Origin: Lacrimispora sphenoides
GTDB lineage: Bacteria; Bacillota; Clostridia; Lachnospirales; Lachnospiraceae
Direction of reading: 5' to 3'
DNA length: 64,000 nt
Assembly: GCF_900105215.1 (NCBI RefSeq)
Contig: NZ_FOIP01000002.1
Coordinates: 1 to 64,000, forward strand
Part shown: piece after piece, positions 26,210 to 38,400 of the stretch
Layout: the number at the start of each line of letters is the position of its first letter
Position numbering within the stretch: position 1 is the first letter of the stretch
Notes under the pieces: generated by a model
The model's input: the letters and a program-made list of their open reading frames with translations, nothing else
The model's database searches: none
Told to the model about the DNA's origin: nothing
Made by a program: the position numbers and the translations under genes

Positions 26210-26323
26210 TTGAAAGAAAGTATTGTGTTTGCTATAACTATGATTGTCACAGGTATATTATATAATACTATTTATGCTTTATGGACAATAAGAAAAATCA
26301 AAAAGAAATATAAGAATAAATAA
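26210..26323 (+). CDS. Small 37-aa membrane peptide (TTG start)
   Basis: TTG 26210 follows GAAAGGA at about 11 nt. The product is one membrane helix (SIVFAITMIVTGILYNTIYA) with a basic tail (RKIKKKYKNK). It lies alone in the gap between the zinc-ribbon gene and the TnpV-like gene. Support is only the helix, tail and plausible start, so this is tentative. Confidence 0.4.
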   Translation: MKESIVFAITMIVTGILYNTIYALWTIRKIKKKYKNK

Positions 26324-26354
26324 GCTGAATTAACAGCTCAGAGAAAGGATTAAG

Positions 26355-26789
26355 ATGGATAAAGAGATGATGCAAACTGTACTAACAGAGGAAAATAGAG
26401 AATATTATACTGATTCGGATTCCGGATTAAGGTGTTTTGATGAGAATGGACTTACTTATGTGGAAGAACCGGAAAGTGGGATTTTTTATCCTAATATTGT
26501 TATGGAAGAATCAGAACAGAGCCTGTCAAAGTGGGGGATGATGAGACTTAATTATATTAAGGATCACAAAATGGTGCTGTGGTCAGAGCTGACCATGACA
26601 ATGGAACTGCATCAGCATTGTTTGGATGTGCAAGAGGAAGCTTTAGAGATGCATCAGAAATTGTTAGAAGAGAGAATGAAACCTTATCGGCATTTACAAA
26701 CTGAAGACTATTTTGATTATCTTCAGACACTCAATAATATGATCAACCAGGTGGATGAAATTGTTGCCAATGAACTGATTTATGTTTAA
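26355..26789 (+). CDS. TnpV-like protein
   Basis: The 144-residue protein matches the TnpV pattern as I know it: a central 'LSKWGMMRLNYIKDHKMVLW' opening, a Leu/His/Glu-rich helix (ELHQHCLDVQEEALEMHQKLLEERMK), and the end 'NNMINQVDEIVANELIYV' close to the TnpV ending 'N..A.EIVN.ELIY'. TnpV proteins are small transposon- or ICE-borne proteins of unknown biochemistry. The N-terminus here is longer and acidic. AAAGGA precedes the ATG. There is no transposase next to it. Confidence 0.7.
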   Translation: MDKEMMQTVLTEENREYYTDSDSGLRCFDENGLTYVEEPESGIFYPNIVMEESEQSLSKWGMMRLNYIKDHKMVLWSELTMTMELHQHCLDVQEEALEMHQKLLEERMKPYRHLQTEDYFDYLQTLNNMINQVDEIVANELIYV

Positions 26790-26820
26790 GTTAGAATATA
26801 GCGAGAGGAGCAAATAATCA

Positions 26821-27651
26821 ATGCGTTTTCAGGATGTAATAAAAAGTAATCAAGAATATTTTGAGGATTTTATCACCAGAAGTACTTACCATTCAAATGC
26901 AATTGAGGGCAATACATTAAGCTATGGTGAGACATATGCTATCTTGTGGAATGATAATTCATTTAAGGTTAAAACATCTCCCAGAGAGTTATATGAAGCA
27001 ATTAACCATAAATATGCACTTTCCTATATGTTAGAAAACTTGGAATTGCCATTGTCAAAGTCGTTTGTTTGTCACATTGCATCACTTGTAAATAAAAATA
27101 TTGATGAAATTGATAATTATAGAAAAGGAAGTGTATTTATAAGAGGAGCAGAACATATTCCGCCATTACCGAATGAGGTGCCGCAGGCAATGATGTATCT
27201 GATGCATAATATAGACCATACTGAATATGAAAACGTATTTGAAAAAGCAGCCAGTTTTCATTTGCAATTTGAACGGATTCATCCATTTAGTGATGGTAAT
27301 GGAAGGACGGGTCGTCTTTTAATCAATTATTTGCTTCTTAAGGAGGATCAGGTTCCAATTGTTATTCCTAAAGATGATAGGGTAGACTACTTTGAGTTGT
27401 TGGCAAATCAGGATATTAATAGATTAAGTGCTTTTTTCAAAAGCTTAAGTGATAAAGAAAACAGCATTATGCAGCGGTTTGAAATGAGTCGAGAAGAAAT
27501 AGAAGAATCCGATAAACCGCAGCCATTTGGTAAAGATTTTGAAACGCCAGCATTTGATTCTGACTGGAAAGCTAATATGGATCAGAAGAGACAAGATAGC
27601 AATTCGGGAAGCTCTTATGTGCCAGACAACAACATAGATATAGAACTTTAG
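26821..27651 (+). CDS. Fic-family AMP-transferase with internal inhibitory helix
   Basis: The 276-residue protein carries the full Fic motif HPFSDGNGRTGR (154-165), so the catalytic His and the ATP-binding Gly/Asn/Arg residues are intact. Near the N-terminus SNAIEG (25-30) fits the (S/T)xxxE(G/N) inhibitory helix, placing it with the class II self-restrained Fic proteins; no separate antitoxin is needed. Fic proteins usually transfer AMP to a target protein. The motif is not the NANKR-type of Doc, so it is not a Phd-Doc toxin despite the Phd-like gene upstream. The acidic, polar C-terminal about 60 residues are extra. GAGAGGAG lies 10 nt before the ATG. The target is unknown. Confidence 0.88.
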   Translation: MRFQDVIKSNQEYFEDFITRSTYHSNAIEGNTLSYGETYAILWNDNSFKVKTSPRELYEAINHKYALSYMLENLELPLSKSFVCHIASLVNKNIDEIDNYRKGSVFIRGAEHIPPLPNEVPQAMMYLMHNIDHTEYENVFEKAASFHLQFERIHPFSDGNGRTGRLLINYLLLKEDQVPIVIPKDDRVDYFELLANQDINRLSAFFKSLSDKENSIMQRFEMSREEIEESDKPQPFGKDFETPAFDSDWKANMDQKRQDSNSGSSYVPDNNIDIEL

Positions 27652-27662
27652 TAAAATTGCTA

Positions 27663-27726
27663 TACCCCTAGAAGGAAATATATGGTAAAATAAAGAAAGC
27701 AAAATTATCATTGTGAGTTAGGGGTA
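27663..27726. promoter_or_regulatory. Inverted repeat overlapping the RBS of the DUF5710-like gene
   Basis: TACCCCTA (27663-27670) and TAGGGGTA (27719-27726) are exact complements 48 bp apart. The right arm holds AGGGG, the ribosome binding site of the gene at 27732, so pairing would hide it. A DNA operator is the alternative. Confidence 0.4.
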
Positions 27727-27731
27727 AGTAT

Positions 27732-28433
27732 ATGCCACTTTATTTACAGGTTCCATATGAAGAAAGAGAACAGGCAAAAAAATTAGGGGCAGTATGGGAT
27801 AATGGCAGGAAACAATGGTATGTCGCAAATAAAAATAATTATCAAAAATTTCTTAGATGGTATCCTTACCTTGGAAATGATGATATCATATGTGATTGGG
27901 TATATATAGTAAGAACAAAATATAAATGTCCCAAGTGTAATAAAAATACAAGTGTAATTGCTTTTGCTATTCAAAATCACTTTGAAGTAGAAGTGACAAA
28001 GAGTGGCAAAATCAAGAAGTGGGATTATCATGATGAATTTATTCGTCTTATACAAAGAGAAGATGAGGTTTTGTTTGGGTCAGATGAGGAGCAAAGAAAC
28101 CATAACCGTTTTGAAAACTATCTAAAGAAACGATTTGGATATTATTATGAATCTTCTAGTTGTTACGCGAATCACTGCTGGGAATGTGGAGCAGTTTTGA
28201 AGTTTAGCTTGTTGCACGAAATTCCGGGAGGGCCGTTTTACTTAGACACTTTATATTGTAATGGTGTGCCACAACCAAAAGATTTTAAATTATTTAAAAT
28301 ATTTTTAAGTGAAGATGGTTTGTTCACACAGTATTATACAGGTGACGGGATTTATACCTATGATCAATTTATACTTGATGAGAACAAGAAAATAGAAATT
28401 CTGGATTTTAAAATAAGCATTATGGATTTATAG
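27732..28433 (+). CDS. DUF5710-like protein with zinc-binding Cys pairs
   Basis: Residues 1-45 of this 233-residue protein (LQVPYEEREQAKKLGAVWD, then RKQWYV) fit DUF5710, a short domain often found at an end of primases, methylases and other mobile-element proteins, perhaps for DNA binding. CPKC (about 68-71) and CWEC (about 151-154) suggest one zinc site split by an insertion. The C-terminal half is aromatic-rich and unassigned. AGGGGTAAG precedes the ATG and is the right arm of an inverted repeat. No catalytic motif is seen. Confidence 0.62.
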   Translation: MPLYLQVPYEEREQAKKLGAVWDNGRKQWYVANKNNYQKFLRWYPYLGNDDIICDWVYIVRTKYKCPKCNKNTSVIAFAIQNHFEVEVTKSGKIKKWDYHDEFIRLIQREDEVLFGSDEEQRNHNRFENYLKKRFGYYYESSSCYANHCWECGAVLKFSLLHEIPGGPFYLDTLYCNGVPQPKDFKLFKIFLSEDGLFTQYYTGDGIYTYDQFILDENKKIEILDFKISIMDL

Positions 28434-28448
28434 AAGGGGGATATAATT

Positions 28449-29321
28449 ATGAGGAAAAGAATGAAGCAGATTGCAGCCATGGCAATTACAATGGCAACTT
28501 TAGCAGGAAATGCTTTTCCGGCATATGCAGCACAATTTGGTAGTCGTTTGGATGGTAATGGGATTTGGAGTAATACGAATAATTTGACATGGAGCTTTAA
28601 TAATGGTGGCAGCGTAACTATTGGGAGAGGGCCAGTATTTAATAATGTACACCCGGAAATCACTGATACTGAATACTTTTTAAAAGAATCTATCCTCTAC
28701 CCAGGAGAAACAATCGGAACAAAAAACAGTGCTGGAGGGTATAAAGCTGATTATTCAGAAGCATTACCTCTTTTACAGGAGTTTGTAAACAGCTTTGACT
28801 GGATTCATAGTGATGAACTGACCAGACTTCAAAGGGTATTCAAAAGAATTGCTAATGGCCAGAGTGGAAATATTGAGGGCAGTCCAGTTGCAAGTTCTTT
28901 TCCAGTATTGCAGTATGGAAAAGGAGTTTGCATGAACTTTGCATCAGATTTTCAGCGTCTTGCTTCATATGTGGGTTTAGAGTGTGTAACTTACAGTGCA
29001 GGACCGATGCATACGGCTTGTTTGGTAAAGATTAATGAACAATGGATCATAGTTGATCCGTATATGGTTTCACCTTTGTTTAATGGTAATTACACTATTC
29101 CAGTTGACTATAATACAGAATATAATCGGTATGCGAATGAAGTAAATAGCAGCCAGTGGTATCAAGATCAGATGCAGCAAGTGGAATGGCAGAGACAGGC
29201 CGAAGCGGGAGAAATAACCTGGGTTGAGTATTATCAAAGGATTTATTCGGGAATGAGTGAAACCGAAATTCAAGAAAAGTTCATGAGTTGGGACGGACAT
29301 GTAGATGGACTCGGTAACTAA
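28449..29321 (+). CDS. Secreted transglutaminase-like cysteine protein
   Basis: The 290-residue protein has a signal peptide cut near AYA (residue 27) and a transglutaminase/protease-like core with the catalytic triad in the right order: Cys161 in GKGVCMNF, His188 in GPMHTACLV, Asp203 in WIIVDPYM. Such secreted domains cross-link or cleave proteins at the surface. It lies 142 bp before the giant isopeptide-type adhesin and is separated from it by a terminator, so they may be regulated apart. Whether it acts on the adhesin is only a suggestion from position. Its C-terminus ends GMSETEIQEKFMSW..., with no anchor. AGAAGGGGGA precedes the ATG. Confidence 0.72.
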   Translation: MRKRMKQIAAMAITMATLAGNAFPAYAAQFGSRLDGNGIWSNTNNLTWSFNNGGSVTIGRGPVFNNVHPEITDTEYFLKESILYPGETIGTKNSAGGYKADYSEALPLLQEFVNSFDWIHSDELTRLQRVFKRIANGQSGNIEGSPVASSFPVLQYGKGVCMNFASDFQRLASYVGLECVTYSAGPMHTACLVKINEQWIIVDPYMVSPLFNGNYTIPVDYNTEYNRYANEVNSSQWYQDQMQQVEWQRQAEAGEITWVEYYQRIYSGMSETEIQEKFMSWDGHVDGLGN

Positions 29322-29346
29322 TAACTGAATAGGTATACAGAAAAAG

Positions 29347-29390
29347 AGAAGTAATCATTTAGCAATTTGCTGACTGGTTACTTCTTTTTT
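29347..29390 (+). terminator. Rho-independent terminator before the giant adhesin gene
   Basis: AGAAGTAATC (29347-29356) pairs with GGTTACTTCT (29376-29385), with one G-T pair, and is followed by TTTTT. It ends the transglutaminase transcript 74 bp before the adhesin ATG. No clear promoter for the adhesin was found in the remaining gap. Confidence 0.75.
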
Positions 29391-29463
29391 GTTTTAGTTT
29401 TTTAAATCGTTCATGAGCGAGAGTGGAGCGTTTTAATTAAATAACTAAAAATAGGAGGGAATA

Positions 29464-32400
29464 ATGAATAAGCGAATGAAGAAACGAAACAGATACATAT
29501 CATGGTTGTTGTCTGTTGTGATAACGGCAATGGCTTTTATGCCTTATCTTCCGGTGCAAGCAGCTAAGCTGCATAATCCAGGAGATAGTCTGCCGGCTTT
29601 CGGAAATAATTGGCATTTCTATTGTATTGATGCTTATGGGGTCGCATCTAATGGTATCTTACAGGCTGGAGATATGTACACATACGTGTTACCATCTACC
29701 CGCTTGAATGATACAGAAAGAGCCTATTTATTTTGGGCAACATTATCAATGCTCGCAGGCTTTGGTAATCAGCAAAATATTAATACTATTATTGATAAAA
29801 TTAATGCTGGAGCTGCTGGAGCTGGTTTAACACCAATTAATAAACTGGTGACTGAAACAGACTTAAAAACTATTATACATAAGGCTGAGACAAGAGCGAA
29901 ATATCCCTGGCTTGTAGATGCAGTAAATAATGCTGAGGAATATATGAAGCTAGGTGGAATTATTAGTTCAGGAACTGAGACAAGTAATTCTGGAAAATCA
30001 ATTCCATCAGTATTGCAAGGGCATACAGATTTATCGGCCGCTTTAAGTGTGGGGAATACATTTACTATTGAGTTTGATGTTGGTGGAGCTGATACAGATT
30101 TTATTCAAAAGGTTCCGTTAAAATTCTCGTCAGATGGCAGTATTGGTTCTTTTCTTCCTAAACCAATGGGAGGGTGGACATATCAAAAAACGGATACTAA
30201 TATCATATTTTCCAATCCGAACCCGACCCCCCCTCAGCTGTATATTCAGTTTGATACTTATGGTACTGAATATCAAACTGCAGGTAGTTTTGCTTCTGTT
30301 GAGGATGCTTATGAAGATGGTTTGCAGTTATGGGTTTGTACACAATGTAGCGGAACACATGTAAGTCATTCAAAGACAGTTCCCTTAGAAGATCATCAGC
30401 GTCTGGTATTTTTAGAGTTAGAAACTTCTTCTAAACCGTATTATGCTGCAATTGGTACCGATCCGGTCCCTTCTCTTGTTGGTGGCAGCATTGATTTTAA
30501 GATCTATCGCCATAACGAGGAGATGAAATCTACATATAACTTGCAACTTAATAAATATGATGGTGAAACCGGAAAACCACTCTCAAACGCAATATTTAAG
30601 CTTTATGAGCGTTTTGATGATAAAGGCCGGGTAAATACGGAGCGTGACGGCGCAGTAGAACTGTATGAGGGTGGAGAGCCTTACAAGAGCTATTATTCAG
30701 ATAATCCTGTCATATGGGATAACTTCCGCTTTGTTGGTTCTGTAACAACGGATGAATCTGGCTATGGTGAAAAAACTGTTAATCATACTTATAATTACGA
30801 TAAAACATTTTGTGATGGGCATCCGGCTCCTGAATTTGTTTCCGTTCCGGAGGAGGAAACTGATGAGGAAACCGGAGAGGTAACCAATGAAGCAGAAATT
30901 GAAGCTGCTCAGGCTGAAAATCAACGCCTTGCAAATGCCTGGGTAAGCTGTGTGGCAGATTGTGAAGAACATGCTTCCGGGGAATTCGAGGGGGTACATT
31001 TTCACTGGATACAGTCAGGAGTCAATGTCTCAGAGATTGAAAGTGTTCTGTCTGATGGGGGAAGTGATACACCTGACGGTGGCGTAACGACATCAGCCAG
31101 TGAAGAGGAAGCATATCAGGAATCCGGATGCCAGGCAGATTGTCAGGCCACTTATGAAAAATTTATTTCCATGAAATATAGCTATACCTGGATAGAATCA
31201 ACGGCGAAAGACGGATATACTCTGCATGATCTGCATCCAGATGATGTTCCGATCGAGGTTATAACAACGGATGCTTCTGAAAACGGAGACAATGCTTCTT
31301 TTTCAGGATTGTACAGCAAAGATATTGCGATCAATTCAGAAGTTACTGGAAGATCTGCTTACATAATTAAAGCACAAAGAGCGGCAATTGAAGCATTCCA
31401 GATGGAGGAGCCTGTAGAGGAAGATATTAAGCTTGAGCAGGAAAAGGAATCAACTATCATTCAAAAAATTATTAATTTCTTTTTACCTCCTGATCCAGAA
31501 TCAGAGGATATAGAGGTTGAGGAAGAAATTGATAATGACGATTCGTTGTTTGATGACAGTGACAAGATAGCCACCAACTCAAATGCATATGATTCTTCAC
31601 AATTTTTGAAGTTATCATCTTCCAATGTTTCTAATTCTATTCTGTATAACGAAAATGAAGAAGTGATGGAGGAACCCGAAACAAAAGCAGCTGAGGAACC
31701 CGAAACAGAAGCGGCTGACGAGCTTGAAACAGAAGTAGCTGAGGAATCAGAACCAGCAGCAACAAAAGAGAAAGAACCAGAGACAGTGGCGAAAACAAAA
31801 ACGGAAATGAACCAGAGAATTTCAAAGGTAAATAAAGCCACAAATTCTAATGCACTGGTTCAATCAGAAATTGTTTTTACAACAATATCTAACGCAAGGT
31901 CAGGAATTAATTTGTTGGCTGAAGAAGGTGATGATGAAACTGGTAGTACCGGCGATCTGTTCGTACCAGCCTATAATACTGCTTTGACATCGGCCAGTGT
32001 AGGGGAAGATGTTGAAGCCGGACCATCTACTAATTACAGTCACTGTAATGATTCAGATGGAGAAGGTAACCGGTGGAGGATATATGATCACCGGACTGAA
32101 GGGGAAATTCATGCAAAAAAATATGATATAGAGCTTTTAAAAGGAGAATCTGGAGAGTATGATCCCAGCGGTGATGCTCAGGGGGATGGAACTGTTGAAG
32201 GAGGTGTGTATGGGCTGTTTGCTGCCAGTGCACTAACCCATCCGGATGGAAAAACCGGGACTGTCTATGAAGCGAATGATCTTGTTTCCATCGGAACCGC
32301 TGATAAAAATGGTGAGTTGTCTTTTATGGCATATACAGAGGCTCCTGGATTTACTTACAACTATGAAACCGGAACCGTGGTGGAAACAGCAAGCGGCTGG

Positions 32401-35400
32401 GCAAGAAAAGCTCCTTCCAACCTCTATGTGGCTGACAGTTCCTATGACGATTACTCAGCAGATGGCGAGTATACAAGAGCGTATTATGATAATAAATCCA
32501 ATAATGGAAATGAATGGATTGGCCGGCCACTTTTAATGGGTGATTATTATGTGAAAGAATTAAGCCGTTCTGAGGGATTTGAACTTTCTGTAGGAAGCAA
32601 AGAAAACAGTCATACAAACAATGGCCAGGATGTAAATACAGGGGTACCTGGTAATTCAGGAAGCGGTTACGCTGCCATAACCAAAAATCTGTATCCAGAG
32701 GGACAAATTTCAGATAATCCAACTGGTGAATGGGGAAGCCCAGATTATAACGAATTGTTCTTTGCTGTGGAAAGCAAAGGGACTGGAATGGCTGGATTTG
32801 ATATTCTACTTAATAACCTACCAGAGGGATCAAAAATATACCGCTTAGATAATGGAACGGAAAGCCGGGTAGTAGAAGTAGGAACGGGTGTTTATGATAA
32901 GGTAATGCTTGGTTATTATGTTACAGCAGAAAATGACTATCAGTATCCGAAATATAACCCGGACGGCAGCTTGATGACAACAGAAGTTTCAACGAATTAT
33001 CAGGCCAACCAATTCCAGGTTGCACAGTGGCAGGATCTCGACACAACAGCGGTTCAAGCGGCCCTAGAGAGTGAAGAGCCGGCCATGACTGACGTGGAGG
33101 TCCTGGATAAGCTGGCCAGCGATTTTACTTCTGATGATTTTAACTTTCTGAAAGGGAAAACCGAAAAAGCACTCCGCAGTAGTGGAAAGAATACTCCTAA
33201 AATAAAAACCAACGGTAGTGGTTATTCCAGTATTTATGCAGGTGTTTTTGATGCCGGAGTGAGAGAGGGCGATATTGATGCATATGGTGTGTCTGGGGTA
33301 ACTCCTGGAAGCCCTGCAATCCGCACGGTGTATGGTTCCCCAATTATAACACTGCAAATTAACAAGCTGGACAGTCAGGACAATCCAATTAAAGTCGGAG
33401 ATGCAATTTTGTCTGTCCTGGATTTTTATAACACGAACAATTTTTACAACTATGGCGGTGTTCACAGCATAGAAGAGGATTCCAGTGCTTACTATATTAC
33501 GGTTTATGCAAGCCAGTATGGGAATCCAAAGACCTTTTTTGCATCCGGCAGCGATCCGGAAACAGACAGTATTATTTATAATCGGGTAGAGTACCTTCCA
33601 GATGATACGAGTGAAAGTCCAAGATACATATATGCAACGTATTCTAATAATCCGGACAATGGAGCATTTGGTACCTATGATGGTTTTAAATCAGAACTGA
33701 TTGGAAGCCGCTACTACATATCGGCTCGTCTGATTACAGATGCCGTAGCAACCGGAACGGGCGGACTGATCAGTAAAACCATTACTCAAAATGTGTATTA
33801 TCAAACAGGTGAAACTCCATATGATAAGGACGGAAATCCAATCGAAGCATATGAGTACGTGGAACAGACCAAAAAGATTATGCAGGATGTGACTGTCGGA
33901 CAGTGGATAGAGCTGCCCCTTTCTACCGTGAATGGAGCCAAGATCTGCCATGCCGTCAGCAGTTATACAGATGCTTATGGAGCGGCCCATGCAGATGAAG
34001 ATTTACAGTCTTACACCTTCCGGATTGTCGTACCTGAAAAACAGATTACCCTGACTCAGGCAGATATTGAGACAATGAGGAACCCGGCCGGGTGGTCTGC
34101 AGGGGATAAGATGGGAGCGGCCTCCTATTATGTGGCAGTAAGAAATGCGAACATAAAAATATACCTGGATTATGAAAAACTAAGTATTGCCGGTGAGGGA
34201 AGCTATATTAAGACAATTACCCTAAGTTATCCGGGACAGGAATATATCTGGCAGGATGGAGAAAACCGCCCAGGAACGAATACCAGATTAAGTCCTGTAA
34301 GAGTAGAACAGAGAGCAATCAAGCAGCAAATCAAGGTTACAAAGAAAATTGATCCTGGTTCTTATGAAAACACAAATTCTTACAGCGATGTACAGGAAGA
34401 TTGGTTTACGAAACTTTTTGGCACTCCTAAGATCAACAAGATGGATAATTTCCGCTTTAAGACATACTTACGATCTAATTTATTGAGGCTGTATCGGGAT
34501 GAGGCCGGTTCCGTCACATGGGTAGATCTAAAGGGTAATGAGATTGATGTTTTGGCGGTTAATGATGCCTACCCGGAGCTGGTGAACAAGATATATACAA
34601 AAGCTCTTCATCAGACGGATCCGCTCTATAGGGATTCCAATGATGCGGTTATTTACAACAAGGAATTGTATAGCTACACCGGTGATCTCATCAACGATGG
34701 GCAAAATAGTGGTTATACTGCCATTTTGGAAACATCAGATCAACTGGTGGAAGATGCAGCCGGCACAAGAGTTATTTCAGGCTACAATTACGAAAAGTTC
34801 TTTGATGCAATTGCGGTAGCCAATAATGACAAATGGGATATTGCCACACCGACTTATACCTCTTATCAGCCAATCGGAAATGAGGCAAATCGAACGACTT
34901 ACACGATAGAGAATGCCAAAGCTTCTGACATGGTACGTCAGTTTGCCATCACCTGGTACTTAGATGATGAAATCGCCAAACTGGTACAGAAGGTTCCATC
35001 GAACAACGAGGAAACGGAAACTGCCGGTGATGCCACTTATTCTGACGAATTGTACGATGAAGCCTTGTATCATGCAATCATCAAAGCAGAAAACTATTTA
35101 AAACCATTTTTCAGCTATGATATGGACGAGATTTATGCTGTTGATTGGGATACAGAAGGCGGCGGTGGAACTGATGACGATCTATCAACGCTTTCTGCTA
35201 ATATAGAAGCAGACGAATATTACTTTAACACTTCTGAATATCTGCCATACGGAGTTTATGTAGTGGCAGAGCAGCAACCACAATATAGCAGTTTAGAGGA
35301 TTTTGCTAATAAGCATTATCAGATTGATAAGCCAAGAGAAGTAGTCGTTCCTACGGTATATGCTTCTTATGATGGTTCCCAGCAGATTCCAGCAATGCTT

Positions 35401-38400
35401 AATGAATATTATAACTATGATGCAGAAGAAACGGCAGAGGAGCTGGCGGCTAAGTATCAGATCCGGTTTGTTGAAGAGGATCATGTGATAAAGGCTCATA
35501 ATTATAACGGCGATTTTGAAGTGTATAAGCATGGATTAAGCATCAGCCAGATTACAAACGAAGTACCTGGTATACCGGGAGCCGGTGATTATTTTTCCCT
35601 TACTCAGTCAGAATACCGTCCACTTAAAAATTATTACAATGTTCAGGATGATCGGATGACTGGTAATGTGCCGTATTACCTGACAGAGGGACAAAGCGGA
35701 AGAGATGGAATTTCAACATCATATCGTTATAGTTCCGTCTCAGAATCTTTTGGAGTGGCGAATGATGTGCCATATCCGGGAGCTGCTGTGACAGAAGATA
35801 ACCTGCTTGGAATTATGTACCAGGACAATGTGAAGTCCATGCAGGGAAACCTTACTGCTTATGACGGAAAATTTGCTGCAATGCTGGTACCTTATACCGT
35901 AACTGCACCGGCCAGTGCCAGCAGTGAGGCAAATGAGGTAACGCCACAGCCAAGTGGGGAGAGTTCCTACATTGGATATGCTTATAACCAGTTTGAAAAT
36001 CGTTTCTATACCTCTAAACTGAGGATTGAAAAGCTGGATAGCGAAACCCATGAGAACATTCTTCATGATGGTGCGATATTTGGAATTTATGCAGCAAAAC
36101 GGGACGATTCGAAAGATGGTGACGGAGCAGTATTATTTTACAAAACAGACACTTTGGTTTCCGGGACAAAAGAGTTTCTGGAAGCAATGGGAGCAACTGG
36201 AATCACTCCGTTTGTGCGGAACCTTTCCTGGTTCGAAAAACTGATTGGAAAAGAAGCCGGCCCTGGAAATCTCTACAACGGAACTGTACCAGCTAGAACC
36301 CCGATCTGCGAGGAATCGGATCAGGTGATATTAGGTGATTCCTTTGGGAACCAGACAGTAACATTTAAAGCCTACAGTACCGTTCTGGACGGCTTGATGA
36401 AAGATGAAACAGATAACTCTACCCAGAGATACCAGTATCAGACGGTTGGATATATTGAAACACCTCAGCCATTAGGTGCAGGTACCTATGTTGTGGCGGA
36501 ACTGAAACCAACTTCCGGATATACCAGGAGTAAGCCGGTAGCACTTGAATTGTATTCTGATAAAGTGGCTTATTACAAAGAGGGAAACAAAGATGACCGT
36601 GTGCTTGCGGCCATGTATGAAGATCCTTCCGACAATCAGTCCACAAATGGGAATAAACCCCAGGATATTGTAAATGTGGCCAGAATTAATGTAGAAAACA
36701 CTCCGATCAAACTTATGGTTGAAAAGGTGAAGGAATCCAGTGTTAATACAGCAGAGACAACCGCAGATAAGACCGTAACCTATAAGGTTAGCGGTCGTGT
36801 GGACGGCACCCTTGCTGAAATTGGTAACAACCCTGATCTTATATACGCCTACAGTGAAAATGGTACTTACTTAGGGTACGCATGGAAAAAAGGTACATTA
36901 GAGCAGCTTGCAGCAAGAAAAGCAGCTGGTGAATTGGTGGAACTGGCCTATGAAGGAAATGTATTTACCGGCTATGGTTTTGTAACACGAACACTGGAAA
37001 CGGCCAATGATACCAACCAATATGTTGCTGGGGCAACGATGACTTTGTACGATGCCCTGGAACTTAAGCCAACCGGGGATACCCAGGATCACGCCTACAA
37101 TGGGCTGACAATTGAACGAAACCGCACCAATAACATTACCAGAATGTATGTGAAAGAAGGCTTTGCTGACGAAAAGGTTGAGTTTGTCAAAGAAACAGAT
37201 GAGGCTGGAAATGAATGCCAGGTAACTGTCCAGGCCGGAGTAGATAAAAATCAGAATCCTATTATGGAATCCGGAGCGATCTGGACAGCTGAAACGGTTC
37301 AAAGATTAGATACGGATATCCTCTACTATGACCTAGACAGTCTAAATCTTTTTACTACCAAGACAATTGAAGGTCAGAGCGTTAAATATGGATATGACAG
37401 GAAACATGTTCCGGTACCGTTATCTACGCTGGAGTCAGATAAAGTAAACTTTGACAAGACGGACAGTGAGTATTCCATTTATGCATTCAAAAATGGAGCT
37501 GCCTACCTGGAATTTGTTGGCGGTGATTTCACACAGATCCGTTATTCAGCAAATGATAAGATGCTTGAGGTCGGAGAAGATACGATTGTTTATCACATTG
37601 ACCGGGATGGAAACCGGGATGCACTGGTTGATCCTTACACCGGTATGGCATATGTTCTCGAAAAACAGCCTGACGGAAGTCAGAAAGTCCTTGTGTGGGC
37701 GGTTAATATCCGGAGAGATATTTATGGAAATATAATAGCTAGGGATAAAATTACAACTTCTAGGATAGCAACCGTTGGCGAAAATAAAGCAGGATACCCT
37801 GACAACGGAACAATTGAAGTAACTAATAATTCAGGGACAGCAGTCACAAATCCAACTTACAGCCACACGGAATCCGGATATATTACCGGCTCCTGGGGTT
37901 CCGATGCCGGAGAAGAAAGTCATAAACAATCATCAGTGCTACAGAATAGCAATGGCCAGAGTATGAATGACAGTACACTGGTTGATGAAAATAATGGTAG
38001 TTTTGAGAAAGACATGAATCCGGTATACGATGAACATGGTCTGCCCTCATACTACCAGCGTAGTGATGAAACTTACGATAAAGGGACAGAACTTTATGAC
38101 AGAAACGGTGATTTTGTCCGCTATCAGGATTCCGATAATCTGGAGGAATATAATCAAGCAGCCTATCGTATCAATGAGCCGGGCGAATTACTTGATGGAG
38201 ATGAGACAAGAGAGAACCAGAATCAGAAGAATCTATACCACCGGATGGGAGAAGCCTATATTGTGCAGAATACCTGGGTCACTTCTGATACCACTCCCAA
38301 TGATCCATTTGATCTTACCATGACAGACGGTCAGGCAGATATCTTAAAACGATTACCAGAAGGTAACTATATCCTGGAGGAACTCATAAGTCCAGAGGGT

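Noticed and set aside
24146-27651. A classical phd-doc toxin-antitoxin pair
   Set aside because: The Fic motif is HPFSDGNGRTGR rather than the Doc type, the protein has its own inhibitory helix, and six genes lie between.
29560-29800. A definite thioester domain at the start of the giant adhesin
   Set aside because: FYCIDAYG suggests one, but the Gln-containing partner motif is not convincing, so it is mentioned only as a possibility.
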